Assembly: GCA_028023455.1 (NCBI GenBank) | Contig: JAQFVV010006255.1 | Coordinates: 1,924,001-1,988,000 of the forward strand | Length of the DNA: 64,000 nucleotides | Origin: Epiperipatus broadwayi | Lineage: Eukaryota; Onychophora; Udeonychophora; Euonychophora; Peripatidae | Direction: 5' to 3' | Part shown: one piece after another, positions 20,645 through 31,960 of the stretch | How the letters are laid out: the number at the start of each line of letters is the position of its first letter | Numbering within the stretch: position 1 is the first letter of the stretch | Position numbers and translations under genes: made by a program | Notes under the pieces: model-generated | Told to the model about the DNA's origin: nothing | The model's input: the letters and a program-made list of their open reading frames with translations, nothing else | Databases searched by the model: none

Positions 20645-22255
20645 ATTAACCTATTCACTTTCAAGCAGCTATATTGAATATTTTAAAAAAATATGCTAAG
20701 CCACAAATTTTATCATAACTTTAAGTTTTCTTAATAAAAAATGTCATAATAAATATTGTTTTAAAGATTAATCACCAAAGAATGTGATTAAACTGGAAAA
20801 AAAATGTAGTCACTGATATTCAAAGTAAGAAAAAAAGAATAAAAGTTAATATTTCTAATAATTATTTTCATATTATTTCATAAATCCTAAATTATCATGC
20901 ATACAATTTAAAATTATATTTTTGTTAGTAGGTTAGTTGGATTCATCATTAAATTTCTAAAAAATTAGTATATAATAACACTTACATAAGGTAATTCATC
21001 ACTTGAAAACTTTGTAGAATAAAGACATTAGTAATACCTATCAATTTTCTCAGTAGCCCTTCAAAATCTATTTCTCTAAAGAGGTTTGCAATGTATAAGT
21101 CATTCCTAGTAACAGCCCTTATAACAAGTAGTTAACATTGATCAATAATTAGTATAATTTGAATATTATAATAAAGAACTTCAATACAGTTTGCAATTTA
21201 TTAAAACATACTACTCAACTAGTCACTATATATACAAAATAAAATAATAAAATAAAAAAAAAAGTGAATGCAGACAAAAAATGATAGAAAAATCTAAATC
21301 AGGTCCTTACATTTCCAAAATATGTTCATCTTTGTCTCGTATCAATTAATTCAAATATTTACCCAAATTCACATCATATCAAAAAATGCAGATAAATCAC
21401 GATATAAATGTACACAATCACAAGCTTTTTTTTTATTATTTTAGTTTCAATAGTATTTTTTTCATATATATTTTTATCAAATATATATATATGAATAAAA
21501 TAATAATTAAAAAATATGCAGCTTTGAAATTTATATTGCAATAGTCTATAATCGGTCTAAGTTTATGTATTGTCAAAATCATTACTTTTAGCATTAGCGT
21601 ATTTTTTACTGTTACTAAAATGCAGACAAATAATTATAGAAAAATCTAAATTAGGTCATTATATTTCCAAAATATATTTTTGTCACATATCTATTAATTC
21701 AAATACTCCATCCACCCAAGCTCACATTATAGAAAAATATGCATGTTCTTTTTTTTTTTTTTATGTTAGTTTCAATAATCATTTTTTTGTTTAGCATATA
21801 TATAAACAATAATTAAAAAAATATAATAAAATAATAATTAAAAAACATATAATAAAATAATAATTAAAAAAATATAGAAAAATAAAAATTCTTAAGCCTC
21901 CATAACGTTTTCTTCAAAATACAACGGAAAAAGTAAAACTATTTCCCGATATATTTTTCACGCTGAACTCTTCTCCAGTAACTATCAAAAAAAATGAGAG
22001 AAAGACAAAAAATTCAATCTACTGATCACAAAAATTATCATAAAATTTTTATTTTTTATCATAGAAAAATAAAATTTACCTTTCTGGAAACTAGAAAGAA
22101 CACTGCAAATGAAGATCTAAAAAGTGCATGTGTAGCCTGTGTAGATTTTCGTTAATCTTAACCTCAACCCGGATGTTTATAATTTGAAAATCATTGCTTG
22201 CATTGTGTGGGCATAAACATGAAACACAAAGTGGTTAAAGAGTTTATCTTTAACC
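20645..22255 (+). repeat. Insert of about 1.6 kb in repeat A, partly related to repeat R
   Basis: This block is missing at the corresponding place in repeat B (near 32945). Its start ('agctatattgaatattttaa', 'ataactttaagtttt') is a diverged relative of the start of R1/R2. It contains a direct repeat of about 350-bp period: 'gcagacaaa.aat.atagaaa' begins near 21270 and again near 21622. No coding sequence was seen. The short open frames at 20253-20444 and 21570-21794 do not resemble proteins. Confidence 0.5.
21270..21830 (+). repeat. Diverged direct repeat, period about 350 bp
   Basis: 21270-21490 and 21622-21800 share, in order, 'atagaaaaatctaaat.agg', 'atttccaaaatat', 'tattaattcaaat' and 'gttagtttcaata'. 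They carry many substitutions. This looks like an old tandem duplication. Confidence 0.6.
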
Positions 22256-22824
22256 CTTTTATGACTGTTTACTTTATAATTTAAATGCATATCATATCTA
22301 TTAATTGCAATCTTAAAAAAGAGGAGGGGAAGTTAAATTATAAAACATATGATAGAATATTAGATTGCAGTTGGTAAATTAGAATTATATGCTTATTTCA
22401 ATAAATTTATATTATTATTAACCAAGTCTTTTCATTTCCTTATTGCATCAATCATTATAAAATTATGTTATTACACAATTTATTTACTTTATCATCAAAT
22501 AAGTCATCATTTATTGAATTGTATCTTTTTTGCCAAGCAAGATATTCATTCTCTGGACCATTGTTGTCTTACAAAATTCATAAGCCCATTCTAAATATAA
22601 ATTTAAACTGCCATATTATTTATCTCTTTTAGTTGCCTAAGTACAACATTTATGTAATAATATTTTAGAGTACCCAAATATTTTGTGCATAGGTGGAGAA
22701 AACCACTTGTTCATGATTTTATTTATTACATGTGGTTGTCCAAATCCACGAGGCATTTGCAGGCCAGCTAGACATACTCAGGTATAATATTTTTGTCTCA
22801 TCCAACAAGAAAATATTGCTATTC

Positions 22825-22930
22825 AGTCAAACGTTGTTAGCTGAGAGGTCAGTGCAGCAGCCTTGCAAGCAAGCAGTTGGTTGCAGATGGTTGTTGCGGT
22901 TCAACCCAACCAATGCTATGACATATGGAA
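22825..22930 (+). mobile_element. tRNA-derived SINE, copy 2
   Basis: This 106-bp relative of the SINE at 18632 shares 'cgttgttagc', 'ccttgcaagcaag', 'agttggttgcaga' and the end 'atgctatgacatatg'. Direct repeats aaaatattg(c/t)tatt (22810-22824 and 22931-22944) flank it. Repeat B has the uninterrupted target near 36025, which proves insertion into repeat A. It has more substitutions than copy 1 in the box B region. Confidence 0.85.
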
Positions 22931-23040
22931 AAAATATTGTTATTTATGAGACATTGTTGCATCCTTAGCATTGTCCATATGTTTTAGAATAGTTTCCTTC
23001 ACAACTAGCATAGTTTTCCTTCACATTTTGGCAGCCAATG

Positions 23041-23815
23041 CATGCCGAAGTATTTCTTTATGACCCATGAGAGATTTAAATTCATATAGTAAGTAATAGG
23101 TAAATAGAATTGAAATATTTGATTAATCATAATTGATATCAGGTATTTTTGTGTTTACTAGTGTTAGATTAAACAGAGTAATGACTGAATAGATAATAAA
23201 TTTTTAAATTTATAGTTGTGTCTTGTTAAGGGTTTGAATTTAATGTGGGTTCTTGAATTGTTTTTTGAAAAAATAGAGGTGTAAGAATACGTGAGTTGAG
23301 AAATAGCAATGTTGTAAAATGATTTACAAATAAAATGTTTTATAAATATTCCAAAAATGGACATGTAAAGGCAAAGTACCAGATGATAATGTCTGGACTT
23401 GCATAAAATAATAAAAATGAAATTTTTGTTTGTGACTTTAAAAGTATTAATATGTTCTATATGTTAGTAAATTTCCAAAGGAATATGAGCTCACTATTAA
23501 TAATTATTAAGTTTTCCTCATGGAGTAACTATAAAATAAATAATGAAAAACATTTGAAGCTAGCTTATTTTATTGAAAGTATTGTACCTTAGTTATTTTG
23601 GAAAATAGATGGAAACATTGATGCTCACTGATCAGATTTGTTGGTAACTTCATAAAGCAAAGTCTTTTGAGCATAGTCCTGAAATTTATGCTATGTTGTT
23701 TGTGCACAATAGAAATTTAAAATAAATAAATAAATAATATGTTAATTTGGGTTGATAATATTGTGGATAGGCAAATCAATCACTATTGAGAGGTGATGTT
23801 ATTGTGGAATTATAT
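23041..23815. other. AT-rich sequence between repeats A and R2
   Basis: No coding sequence or repeat ends recognised. It may be internal sequence of a larger element if A and R2 belong together. Confidence 0.4.
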
Positions 23816-24527
23816 ATTAACTGCTTAAATCTAGAGTGGCCATATTGAATTTTTAAAAAAATTGACTTGAGACACAATTTTCACAATAATTTCAGTTTTA
23901 ACAATGTTAGAGCAAAAAGCATTACATTGATAGAAACTAGAAAAATTTAGGAAAACAATAAGGCTAAGATAAATAATGATAACCATTTAAAAATAAGGGG
24001 AAAAAAAAAAGAAATTTCAACATCCGACATTATTACTTTATTGTTTGTTCATAATTTCTAATCCATCATCAATTAAGTCTAAATTACATCTTCAATGATA
24101 ATTCCTTTGTATTCCTCACAAAATTATTTTTCAAACCATATATAATCTTCATACCTAAGATAATCCATAGCTTCAGGATCTCCAAAAGTATTCGCATAAG
24201 AATTCTTTTTTATCTTGTACCCCAAAAGTTGATAAATCTCAAAGGCGTTTATAAGAAAAAGATTCATCTTAATAAAAGATATAAACAAATTATTTCCAGA
24301 AGATGGATATGCATTTGTCATCATAGCAATTGGCTTCTTGTTTATCTAAAACTAGAAATTGTAGGCTACTGTCTGTATCACTGATAAAATGAGTTTCATG
24401 TCTTCATTTTATATTTTTTTGGTGTACATCAGTGATGTTTATATTTTTATGCACACCAGTGATGCTATCTTGTTATATTTATTGTCCCACATAGATATAA
24501 TTTATTTGCATGTAGTTCATTTGTTAG

Positions 24528-25157
24528 AAATAAAACAAACTAACTCCTTTTTAAAACTTGATTTATTATGACTATAATCATGAAAAAGAAATCCGACGTT
24601 TCAACTATTTTTTATAGTCTTTTTCAAGGCACACTAAAATAAAATATATATACACAATAAATATCACATATTCCAAAAAAAAAAAAAAATTAAATTAATT
24701 AAAAATTACAAAATATATCCATAACCAAAATTTTCTTTTTTTTACCTTATCTCACTCCCCTTTCCTATTACTAGGTTTTTAATTAAAAGTTTTTATTTGA
24801 TATATATAGAATTTTAAAAAGGAATTAGTTGTGTTTAAGTTGTGATTGTAATAGGAAAGGGGAGTGAGATAAGGTAAAAAAAAGAAAATTTTGGTTATGG
24901 ATATATTTTGTAATTTTTAATTAATTTAATTTTTTTTTTTTTTTGGAATATGTGATATTTATTGTGTATATATATTTTATTTTAGTGTGCCTTGAAAAAG
25001 ACTATAAAAAATAGTCGAAACGTCGGATTTCTTTTTCATGATTATAGTCATAATAAATCAAGTTTTAAAAAGAAAGAGTTAGTTTGTTTTATTTCTATAT
25101 TAGATATATATGAACTATTTTGAAAAGAAGAACTGTGTGCTGGATATATTAAATTAT
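24528..25157 (+). mobile_element. PLE-2: truncated Penelope-like insertion with inverted pLTRs
   Basis: This 630-bp insert lies between 12-bp direct repeats TTCATTTGTTAG (24516-24527 and 25158-25169). Repeat R1 has the single uninterrupted target near 10385. Arms 24525-24771 and 24848-25097 are nearly identical inverted pLTRs around a 76-bp spacer. About 60 bp of element sequence follow on the right. No RT or endonuclease is left. The structure matches the partial inverted pLTR copies known for Penelope elements. Confidence 0.85.
24992..25026 (+). ncRNA. Hammerhead-ribozyme-like motif in the PLE-2 pLTR
   Basis: TTGAAAA is followed by the helix gactat/atagtc with an A-rich loop, then GAAACGTCGG. 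This reproduces the hammerhead order: core 1, stem II, GAAA, stem III strand. Canonical core 1 is CUGANGA; here two positions differ (C to T, G to A), so cleavage activity is doubtful. The left arm has the complement at 24594-24629. Penelope-like elements are known to carry hammerhead motifs in their pLTRs. Confidence 0.6.
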
Positions 25158-25420
25158 TTCATTTGTTAGCTATAGACTTGAAAATAATGTGATGCAAGAT
25201 GTGGCAAAACTACTGACTCCACAGCACGAGTATCAAGGCATAGGCAAGAATCAGAATGATTCTTTGCCTGCATACATTTCCATGTGGCATATGCATAAAC
25301 ATTGTGGCTACTACTATACAAACATCATTTGAAATGTCTATTGGTTTAAGTGTTTATATTTTCACATGGTACTATGCCCAGTAAATTTTGTGAATGCTTT
25401 ATCAACTGCAACCTGCAACC

Positions 25421-25577
25421 TTTCTGTACATTTGATTATCAGTTTTTAAAATTTACATTGCACTATCTATATATGTAAATCATTACTTGTTATACAACTT
25501 TTCTGTACATTTGATTATCAGATTTAAAATTTACATTGCACTGCTCTCTATATGTAAATCATTACTTGTTATACAAC
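25421..25577 (+). repeat. Tandem pair, unit about 79 bp
   Basis: 'ctttctgtacatttgattat' to 'attacttgttatacaac' occurs twice in tandem, with small differences. R1 has a single shortened copy near 10510. Confidence 0.8.
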
Positions 25578-26159
25578 ATGCAAGAGTAAACACAATCACA
25601 CCATATAAACATAATAATAAATTATTAATAAATTTGGATCAAAGACACAAAATTACTTTACATATGAATAATAATTTAGATACCATATAATAAAGAGCAT
25701 AAATGATTTAATATTATATTATTTATAATTAATATACTACACACACACACACCAATATAAATGCAAAATAATAAATTATACAAATTTATCAAATATTTAA
25801 AATATTGTTAAAAGATATACTTACAATAGATATTCTGCAATTATGTTCACATCCCATTATAGGTCTTGAATGTGAATGACCAGCCTATTTTTAATCCATT
25901 TTCACTGTATAATGAGGCCGATTAAAATTTTCTTCCTTTATAGCTTCATGTAAACTAGAAAATTGACCAAAATAGAAAAAAAAAAAAAATCTGCCTGTTT
26001 ATAAAAAAAATAATAAAAATTCAAATTTCTTTCGATTTCAACCAAAAAGATATCATTTAAATCTCTTTTAAAACAAATGCCCATATTTCTGTTGACCTCT
26101 TGCTTATAGTTTTTATGTACTTTAAAAAAAGAAAATAAAATTTTAACCGATCAGCTACA

Positions 26160-26440
26160 ACATGCAATTGACAAGCTGCTAAGAATCAATTCGTTAAAAG
26201 GGTGTAACACATGAGTTGAAATGTGGGTGAGTAGGTATTTAATTGATTTGAAGGGTTCATCATATAAAACATAGAGAAAACAAGTTGTTTATTTGTTTGG
26301 TCTGAGATAAACTGAAGAGGAGGAGGATGTCATGTTGTTTCTTTTCTAAAATAGTCATAAATGCAAATCTCATATAAATTATAAAAAATGAGAAAAAGTT
26401 ACATAAGTTAGGACCGGGAAGTGAAGTTAATGAAGCCTCT
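26160..26440 (+). other. Possible leader of gypsy-3
   Basis: Sequence between the end of R2 and the first gag-like reading. No convincing primer binding site was found. An open frame on the minus strand (26260-26445) has no protein-like features. Confidence 0.35.
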
Positions 26441-27240
26441 GTCACATCAAATAATGATCAAAATGAATCTATAATGCAATGTTGCCGAGCTTAATGATTG
26501 TCAATGAAAGTCAGCAAAGCCTAGAAGAGTTTAAACAAGAATCAATGAGACCAAAGCAAGAAAAATTTGATCAGAATCAAGAAATATTTAAACAAGAATT
26601 GAAACAGGGCCTGGAAATGTTAGTCATGAAGATAGAAGTAGGTCAATATGACCTAGAGAATAAGTTGAAACAGGCGATCAAGCATATGTGTACAAAGTTG
26701 GTTCAGGAAATAAAAATGAGTGAGCAAATACATAGCTTGAAAGTTAAATTTAATGAACTAGAGAGTAAGAAGCAAGAAACTCAGGGTCAAAAAAAAAATC
26801 AGCAAGTTAGAAGATAGTATAGAAGAAGGGTAAAGTTGGACCCAGAACATGGAAACTAGAATTCAGAAATACAGATTAGAATGTTAAAATAAGGATAAAG
26901 TTTTAGAAGCTAAATTAAATGAATGTCAACAGACTAATAAAAGAGTGAAAGAAAAGTTACAGGATAAACAGGAGCAGGAAAGCAGAGTTTTAGAAACTCA
27001 GATGGGGAAGAGTCATCAAGAGATGTGAGATAAATGATTTGAGAGTCCACCCACAATCTTTGATTACTTCAGTTGAGTTTAATAAATAATTGAGAATATA
27101 CCTTCCATAAAAGGAAAACTGGAAAATTTAAGGCAGAATAAAGAAAAATGAATGGGAATGTTAAAAAAGGATTTGGAAGATTGTCATGTGAAGATTAAAA
27201 ACACTTTAATGGATCACTTTCGTTATTGGTCAAGAGAAGT
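26440..27240 (+). pseudogene. Gypsy-3 gag, N-terminal coiled coil
   Basis: The open part 26479-26817 (112 codons) is rich in Glu, Lys and Gln, with heptad-like spacing (EFKQESMRPKQEKFDQNQEI). Coiled-coil-like sequence in broken frames continues to about 27240. Related coiled coils open the gag of LTR-2 and the LTR-1 ORF. The start codon used by the ancestor cannot be fixed. Confidence 0.65.
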
Positions 27241-28079
27241 AAAACTCTGAAACTTTTAATTGGTCAAGTGAGAAACTTTTTGATACAAATATTTTCATCT
27301 TTTAATATATATTAATTTTAGTTTCATTTTCAAAAAATATATTAATTATTTGTAATGTTAGGAAAGTAAACGAAAGTTATTTCAAAAATATATTTTTATT
27401 TGTATTTTATAGAAATATTCAAAAGCGGAAAAATCAAAGAAAACGTTAGGAGCCAATTAGAAGCATTGCAAATGTCATTTAAATCCCTCCCAGATTTCAC
27501 TTTTACGAATTTTTTAAGAATTTTTTAGGAAAAATCTTAACGTCTTTAACAAAATAATTATACTTTCAGCATATTATTAAAAAAATACACCAAAAATACA
27601 TTATAATGCCAGAAAAATATTCTAAAACATTAATCTTTGTTTGAAAATCAAATAAACAGCTTGGAGCAATCTAAACTCTTGACAAGATCTCAAAAATTGT
27701 TGCTAACGTTGATTTATTTTTCAATTTACGATCATGTAAAGTATACAATTTTTTAATAAAACCTTACTACTTTTGTAAAATAATTATATTTTTATCAGAT
27801 TTTATGAAAATTATTTATAATATGTACGAAACATAATAAAAAAAACACTCCAAAATATATATTTTCATTTTAGTGGTGAAAAAATATTTAACGGAATCAT
27901 CAGCCAATAAGAATTGAGAATAGATTATCCAACCAACCAAAACTGGCCTTCTTCTTTTGTTCAACTTAAAACTCTCCTAGTATTGATTTTTTTACTTGTA
28001 AAATAATTCAGAAGATGGCAGCATCTTATAGGCCTTGCTCTAAGCTTTAATACGGGTATTTTTTCATCAATGTAACTAA
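27241..28079. other. Non-coding AT-rich interruption within gypsy-3 gag
   Basis: About 840 bp without coding traces separate two gag segments that read as one coiled coil in related elements (the later part restarts near 28080 with KLAELEQSKGDNRDF). It is probably an insertion, but I could not find terminal repeats or a target duplication. Confidence 0.45.
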
Positions 28080-28720
28080 AAAATTGGCTGAGTTAGAGCA
28101 ATCTAAAGGTGACAACCGTGATTTCGCGGTTCAGGCTATTAAAGTGTTAAAGAGATGAAAACACATTCAAAATGGGATAAGTAAACCTGGGGATAGCTTA
28201 ACAAAACCATATGAGGAGAGCATGGGGAATCCAAATAACACTGTAGTATCTCCACTTAAATGTGACTTTCTACCCTCCCCAATATAATTAATTGCTCCGG
28301 TGAATGAAGGAAGAATATTAAATAATGAGTGTGGAGTTACTAATGTCATTGTCCAAGGACAGTGTAAAAATGAACAGTTCACAGAAAGTTATAATACTAT
28401 ATTTAAATTTATTAAGCTTAAAACTTTTAAGGGCACCATCATAGAGAACCCTACAGATCATTTGAGACATTATAAGAATTGCTTTTATTTTATGGATTAA
28501 GTGAGAGGGAATAAGCAATCACCTATATGAGTCTGCCAAAACTTGGTGGAAGTCCTTGTTCATAAGGCCAGTTACTTTTGGAGATGAGAATTTAGCCTAA
28601 TTATTTTACTGCTAAGTGTCGAAACTTAGAACCCTTACATCGTACCTACTCTCTGAAAGTCAAAATATAAGGACCATCAGGCATAACTTACTCAATGGGT
28701 TCAATAAATCCTTCTTGCCA
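28080..28720 (+). pseudogene. Gypsy-3 gag, capsid-like region
   Basis: A frame near 28420-28570 reads FKGTIIENPTDHLRHYKNCF. A frameshifted continuation contains LSERE and a Trp-Trp-type segment, comparable with LSEEVRIAIAHNHVQGEAQL and WWNSL in the LTR-2 gag. This matches the capsid organisation of retrotransposon Gag proteins. Stops are frequent. Confidence 0.6.
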
Positions 28721-29149
28721 CTGATAGGACCACTATCAAAGATGTAGTAGAACTGTTAAATAATATTGATGTAGAAGGATTGCAGCAAGAACTTAAGGAG
28801 AGGAACATTTCAAACACCTAGTTCTGAATTTCAATCTTTGAACATCGCAAATACATAATCAGCCATGGCATAGGCCTAGGAGATGTAACAATAATTGTCT
28901 CTATCAAGAACCCAGAAACTTTTACAATGGACATTACCCAAGTGCTCAAGGGCTTGTCAATGTGTCCACACCAAGGAATATAACTAGAAAAACAATACCA
29001 AAGCATGTTCCAGTATTGTCATCAATTTCAGAAAACTGAGGCAAGGGACAATAATATTAATGTAAATTGGGTCATAAGTGCTTTAAACAATATAATCATT
29101 GAGGAGGCTCCTGAAATGAGTAGTGATTATGTTCAAAACTGCCCTTTAA

Positions 29150-29290
29150 TTGTGATTATTTTTAGAAGAGAACTATACTAAAGCTTTGATAGACATAGGG
29201 AGCCAGATTTCTATTATTAATCACAAATTTCTTAAAAAAATTTTTAAATGTTAATCCTGATATTCCTACATTATCTTTGAATAAGACCCA
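29150..29290 (+). pseudogene. Gypsy-3 aspartic protease remnant
   Basis: YTKALIDIGSQISIINHKFL contains the active-site region. The usual DTG/DSG is DIG here, so the catalytic triplet is altered. The LTR-2 protease has DLG at the same place. The flap region is not preserved. Confidence 0.65.
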
Positions 29291-29559
29291 AATCATTTTA
29301 GTCAATGGAAAGAAAGCTAAACTCGATACCAAACAAGCATGTATTTTTGATAATGCATGGATTAGTACTAGGTAATTTTAGATTCTGATTTTCTGCCTCA
29401 TCATTACTATGTCATAGATTATAAAAAAATATTATTTGCAATCAAGAGGAGATTAGCATTGTTGAGCAATTTTCATCTCCAAAGATACCATAACAGATTA
29501 TTCACATGGTATTCTTAGATCTTTTGAAGATATTCTGGTTCACTACCAAAGGATGTTTT

Positions 29560-30220
29560 TTGATTAACCCACTGTTCTGATAAACTCAGTATCACATTAG
29601 AATAAAGAATGAAGTGCATTATCAGTCTAGATCATATCCAGTACCCTACCAGTATATAGGGGAACTAAATCAGCAGATTTATAAAATGTTATAATGGTGT
29701 ATTATAAAAAAGATGCCTTTTTCACATAACAATCCATTGGTAATCATTAAAAAAAGGGTCTCTGGTTGTGCTTGGATGCTAGGCATCCAAACAACATCAC
29801 TATACCTGAGCATGATGTGCCTCCATCTATACTTGATCAAGTTTAAATGTAAAACCATATTCACATTGGTCGACCTAACAACCAGTTACTGGGAAATATC
29901 CCTTCATCTGGAGGACAGGTAGGTATACATCATGCACAAGTATGAGGGATATTCACATGTATTTTAAAGATTGCCATTTGGTTTGATTAATAGCAGAGTA
30001 GTGCTGATAAGATATTTGGATTGAGATCGTATTAAGAGTATTATAGTCATTTATGTGGCTGATATTGTTATTGCTTCCCACAATATACAAGAACATTTTC
30101 ACCACTTAATATGTTATGTTTACTGATGAAGAGATAATATTTTTGGGCCGTGAGTGGATGAGATAGAAATCCGACGCCACCTAGATAAAAAACAGGCAGA
30201 TTAAGAATTTTTCAATGTCC
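29560..30220 (+). pseudogene. Gypsy-3 reverse transcriptase remnant
   Basis: Conserved RT blocks appear in order: YPVPYQYIGELNQQIYKML, then HNNPLVIIKK, then TLVDLTTSYWEISLHLEDR (the aspartate of block A), then RLPFGLINS, then IYVADIVIASHNIQEHF. The catalytic YVDD has become YVAD. Frameshifts and stops separate the blocks. Together they identify a Ty3/gypsy-type RT. Confidence 0.8.
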
Positions 30221-30359
30221 AATAATTAGGAAGATATTTAAGATCCTTTTTGGGACTCTGTAACTTTTACAATAGATTTTTGTTAAAGAAAATCCTTAGT
30301 TAGATTGTTGTGAAAGGATCAGAGGTGGAAATGGAAAAATCAACAGTAGGATCATTTTC

Positions 30360-30790
30360 AAATGCTTAAGGAAATTTTTTTACATACTATTTTGTTAGTA
30401 TATTCAGATCTTAGTATACCTTTTTACATTCGATCAAACAGTAGTGGTTATGGTTTGGGAGTAGTGTACTTTTAATTTAATTTCTTTAACAAGCCAGAGT
30501 GTTATATTTTATTAGTAGGGCATTGAGGGGTGCCAAACTGAATTACAGCATGATAGAAAAGGAAGCTTTGGCCATTGTTTGGTATTTTAATAAGTTTAAG
30601 CATTTTTTATTGGGATCTGAAGTTGTTATTATCAATAACAAAAACTTGCAATTTTCAAATAAAAGCTATCTGAACAATGACCTACTCATTTATTGGAATG
30701 TTTTCCAGCAAAAATTTAAACACCATATCATTTACTGATTGGGTTCAGAAAATGTAGTTGCCGACATTCTCAGTTTCAACATTGTCAATC
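30360..30790 (+). pseudogene. Gypsy-3 RNase H remnant
   Basis: Blocks resemble LTR-retrotransposon RNase H: SSGYGLGVV near 30430 (first catalytic Asp lost, Asn-Ser present), NYSMIEKEALAIVWYFNKFK (30544-30603, the Glu block), and GSENVVADILS near 30742, which ends the domain. It is interrupted by stops. Confidence 0.75.
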
Positions 30791-31059
30791 CTATTGTACA
30801 CCCTTTAGTAGAGGCTAAGGAATTTAAATATTATACAAAGGAAGATTTATGTTATATGAATATTTTATATTTAGAGAAGAGGCTTCCAATTGATTACCTA
30901 GCATACAACAAAATCCATGGAATATATGAAAGCTATCAGTTGATTAATGACCTTTTACAGGATATGAGTTCCCTAATCATTACGCCAATAACTCAATGTA
31001 TATATACACTGTCTATATGGCCATTATGGTCCATGTAAAATTTGAGAACATCTTTCATC

Positions 31060-31960
31060 AGTTGTTCTATTGGCTACAGTTATATTCCGGTATTTTAATT
31101 ACATTAAGGACTTGTAAAGTATGTTTAAAGTTCAAGCCTCTTGATAAGAATTATGCTGGAGGTTTGTGACCTATCATACCACAAGAGCTAAATGACTTAC
31201 TAGCTATTGACTTTTATGGGCTTTTATCATCTTATAGGCACATATCTGCTGGTCACTTATGACATTTTCATAGTATGTTGCTGCCTACTCTATTAGAGCA
31301 GATACCAAATCTATTGATAAGTTGTAAGATCACCAATTGACTTTTATAGGTAAGCCTAAGACTATATGGTCAGATCATGGCACCTCCTTCATTTCATGAG
31401 AATGGAAATTGTAGATTGGTAAGCTACATCAACCTGTAATCCACTGATCAATTTTTGTGATAAAGTTATGTCAGAGTTGAACAAGCTTTTCCTTGTTTAT
31501 GTAAATGATAATCATAGAGGTTGTGTTATTTGAGTTCAGTAAGTGGTAAATTACATTAATTGGACTTCATATGAATTTATGAGCTATTCTCCTATTTGAC
31601 TGCATTTTGGAGAGCATAATCCTTTCATTATAAAAACTCCTTTGCCCATTATTAGAGAGGAAATTTGTCATGACACTGATGTGCAGAAAGCTAGAGAAAA
31701 TTTAATAAAAAGGGGTAGATAAAGAAAAGAGGTAATGATAAACCATGTCTGTTTAGGGAAAATAATCTTGTGGTCATGAGAGAGAACTCTTACAGCTGGC
31801 CTGAAATACATAATTATAAGAAAACTTTTCCCTTATATGAAGGCCCTAATAAAATAGTTTACAAATTGAAGGAAAATGTATTACTGCTCTAGAATGAAAG
31901 AGGTGTCAAAGGAATGTATTAAATGCTTGTAACTTGAAACCATATTCTGAAACAATACCT
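31060..31960 (+). pseudogene. Gypsy-3 integrase remnant
   Basis: The zinc-binding end CKVCLKFKP lies near 31115. LLAIDFYGLL follows near 31210 (first catalytic Asp) and WSDHGTSFIS near 31365 (second Asp). The third block and the C-terminal domain are only faintly visible up to about 31950. Many stops are present. Confidence 0.7.

Larger units (their letters stand above)
19600..23040 (+). repeat. Repeat A (partner of repeat B at 32.1-36.1 kb), with nested insertions
   Basis: 19600-20640 is co-linear with 32095-32940 ('ataactaaataaagaaaa', 'gaatctgaaataaatgaa'). 22260-23040 is co-linear with 32950-33446 and 35438-36115 ('tgcaatcttaaaaaa', 'atcaatcattataaaattat'). Three inserts account for the extra length: the 127-bp foldback, a block of about 1.6 kb (20645-22255) and a SINE. 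B directly follows gypsy-3 pol, so A and B may be diverged LTRs of that element. The left end, however, is not clean. Confidence 0.65.
23816..26160 (+). repeat. Interspersed repeat R, copy R2
   Basis: Co-linear with R1 (9690-10810 and 17504-17995), after removing PLE-2 from R2 and LTR-1 from R1. R2 has an extra segment around 25270-25430 and a 79-bp tandem pair at 25421-25577. It ends next to the leader of gypsy-3 gag near 26160. That makes a role as LTR sequence conceivable, but I found no matching copy directly downstream of pol. Confidence 0.65.
26440..31960 (+). mobile_element. Gypsy-3: decayed Ty3/gypsy gag-pol
   Basis: In order: Gag coiled coil, an AT-rich interruption, a Gag capsid-like region, an aspartic protease, RT, RNase H and integrase. 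This is the Ty3/gypsy order (integrase last). All parts carry stops and frameshifts, so nothing can be translated in full. It lies upstream of repeat B, which could be its 3' LTR. It shares motifs with LTR-2 in every domain but is clearly older. Confidence 0.85.
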
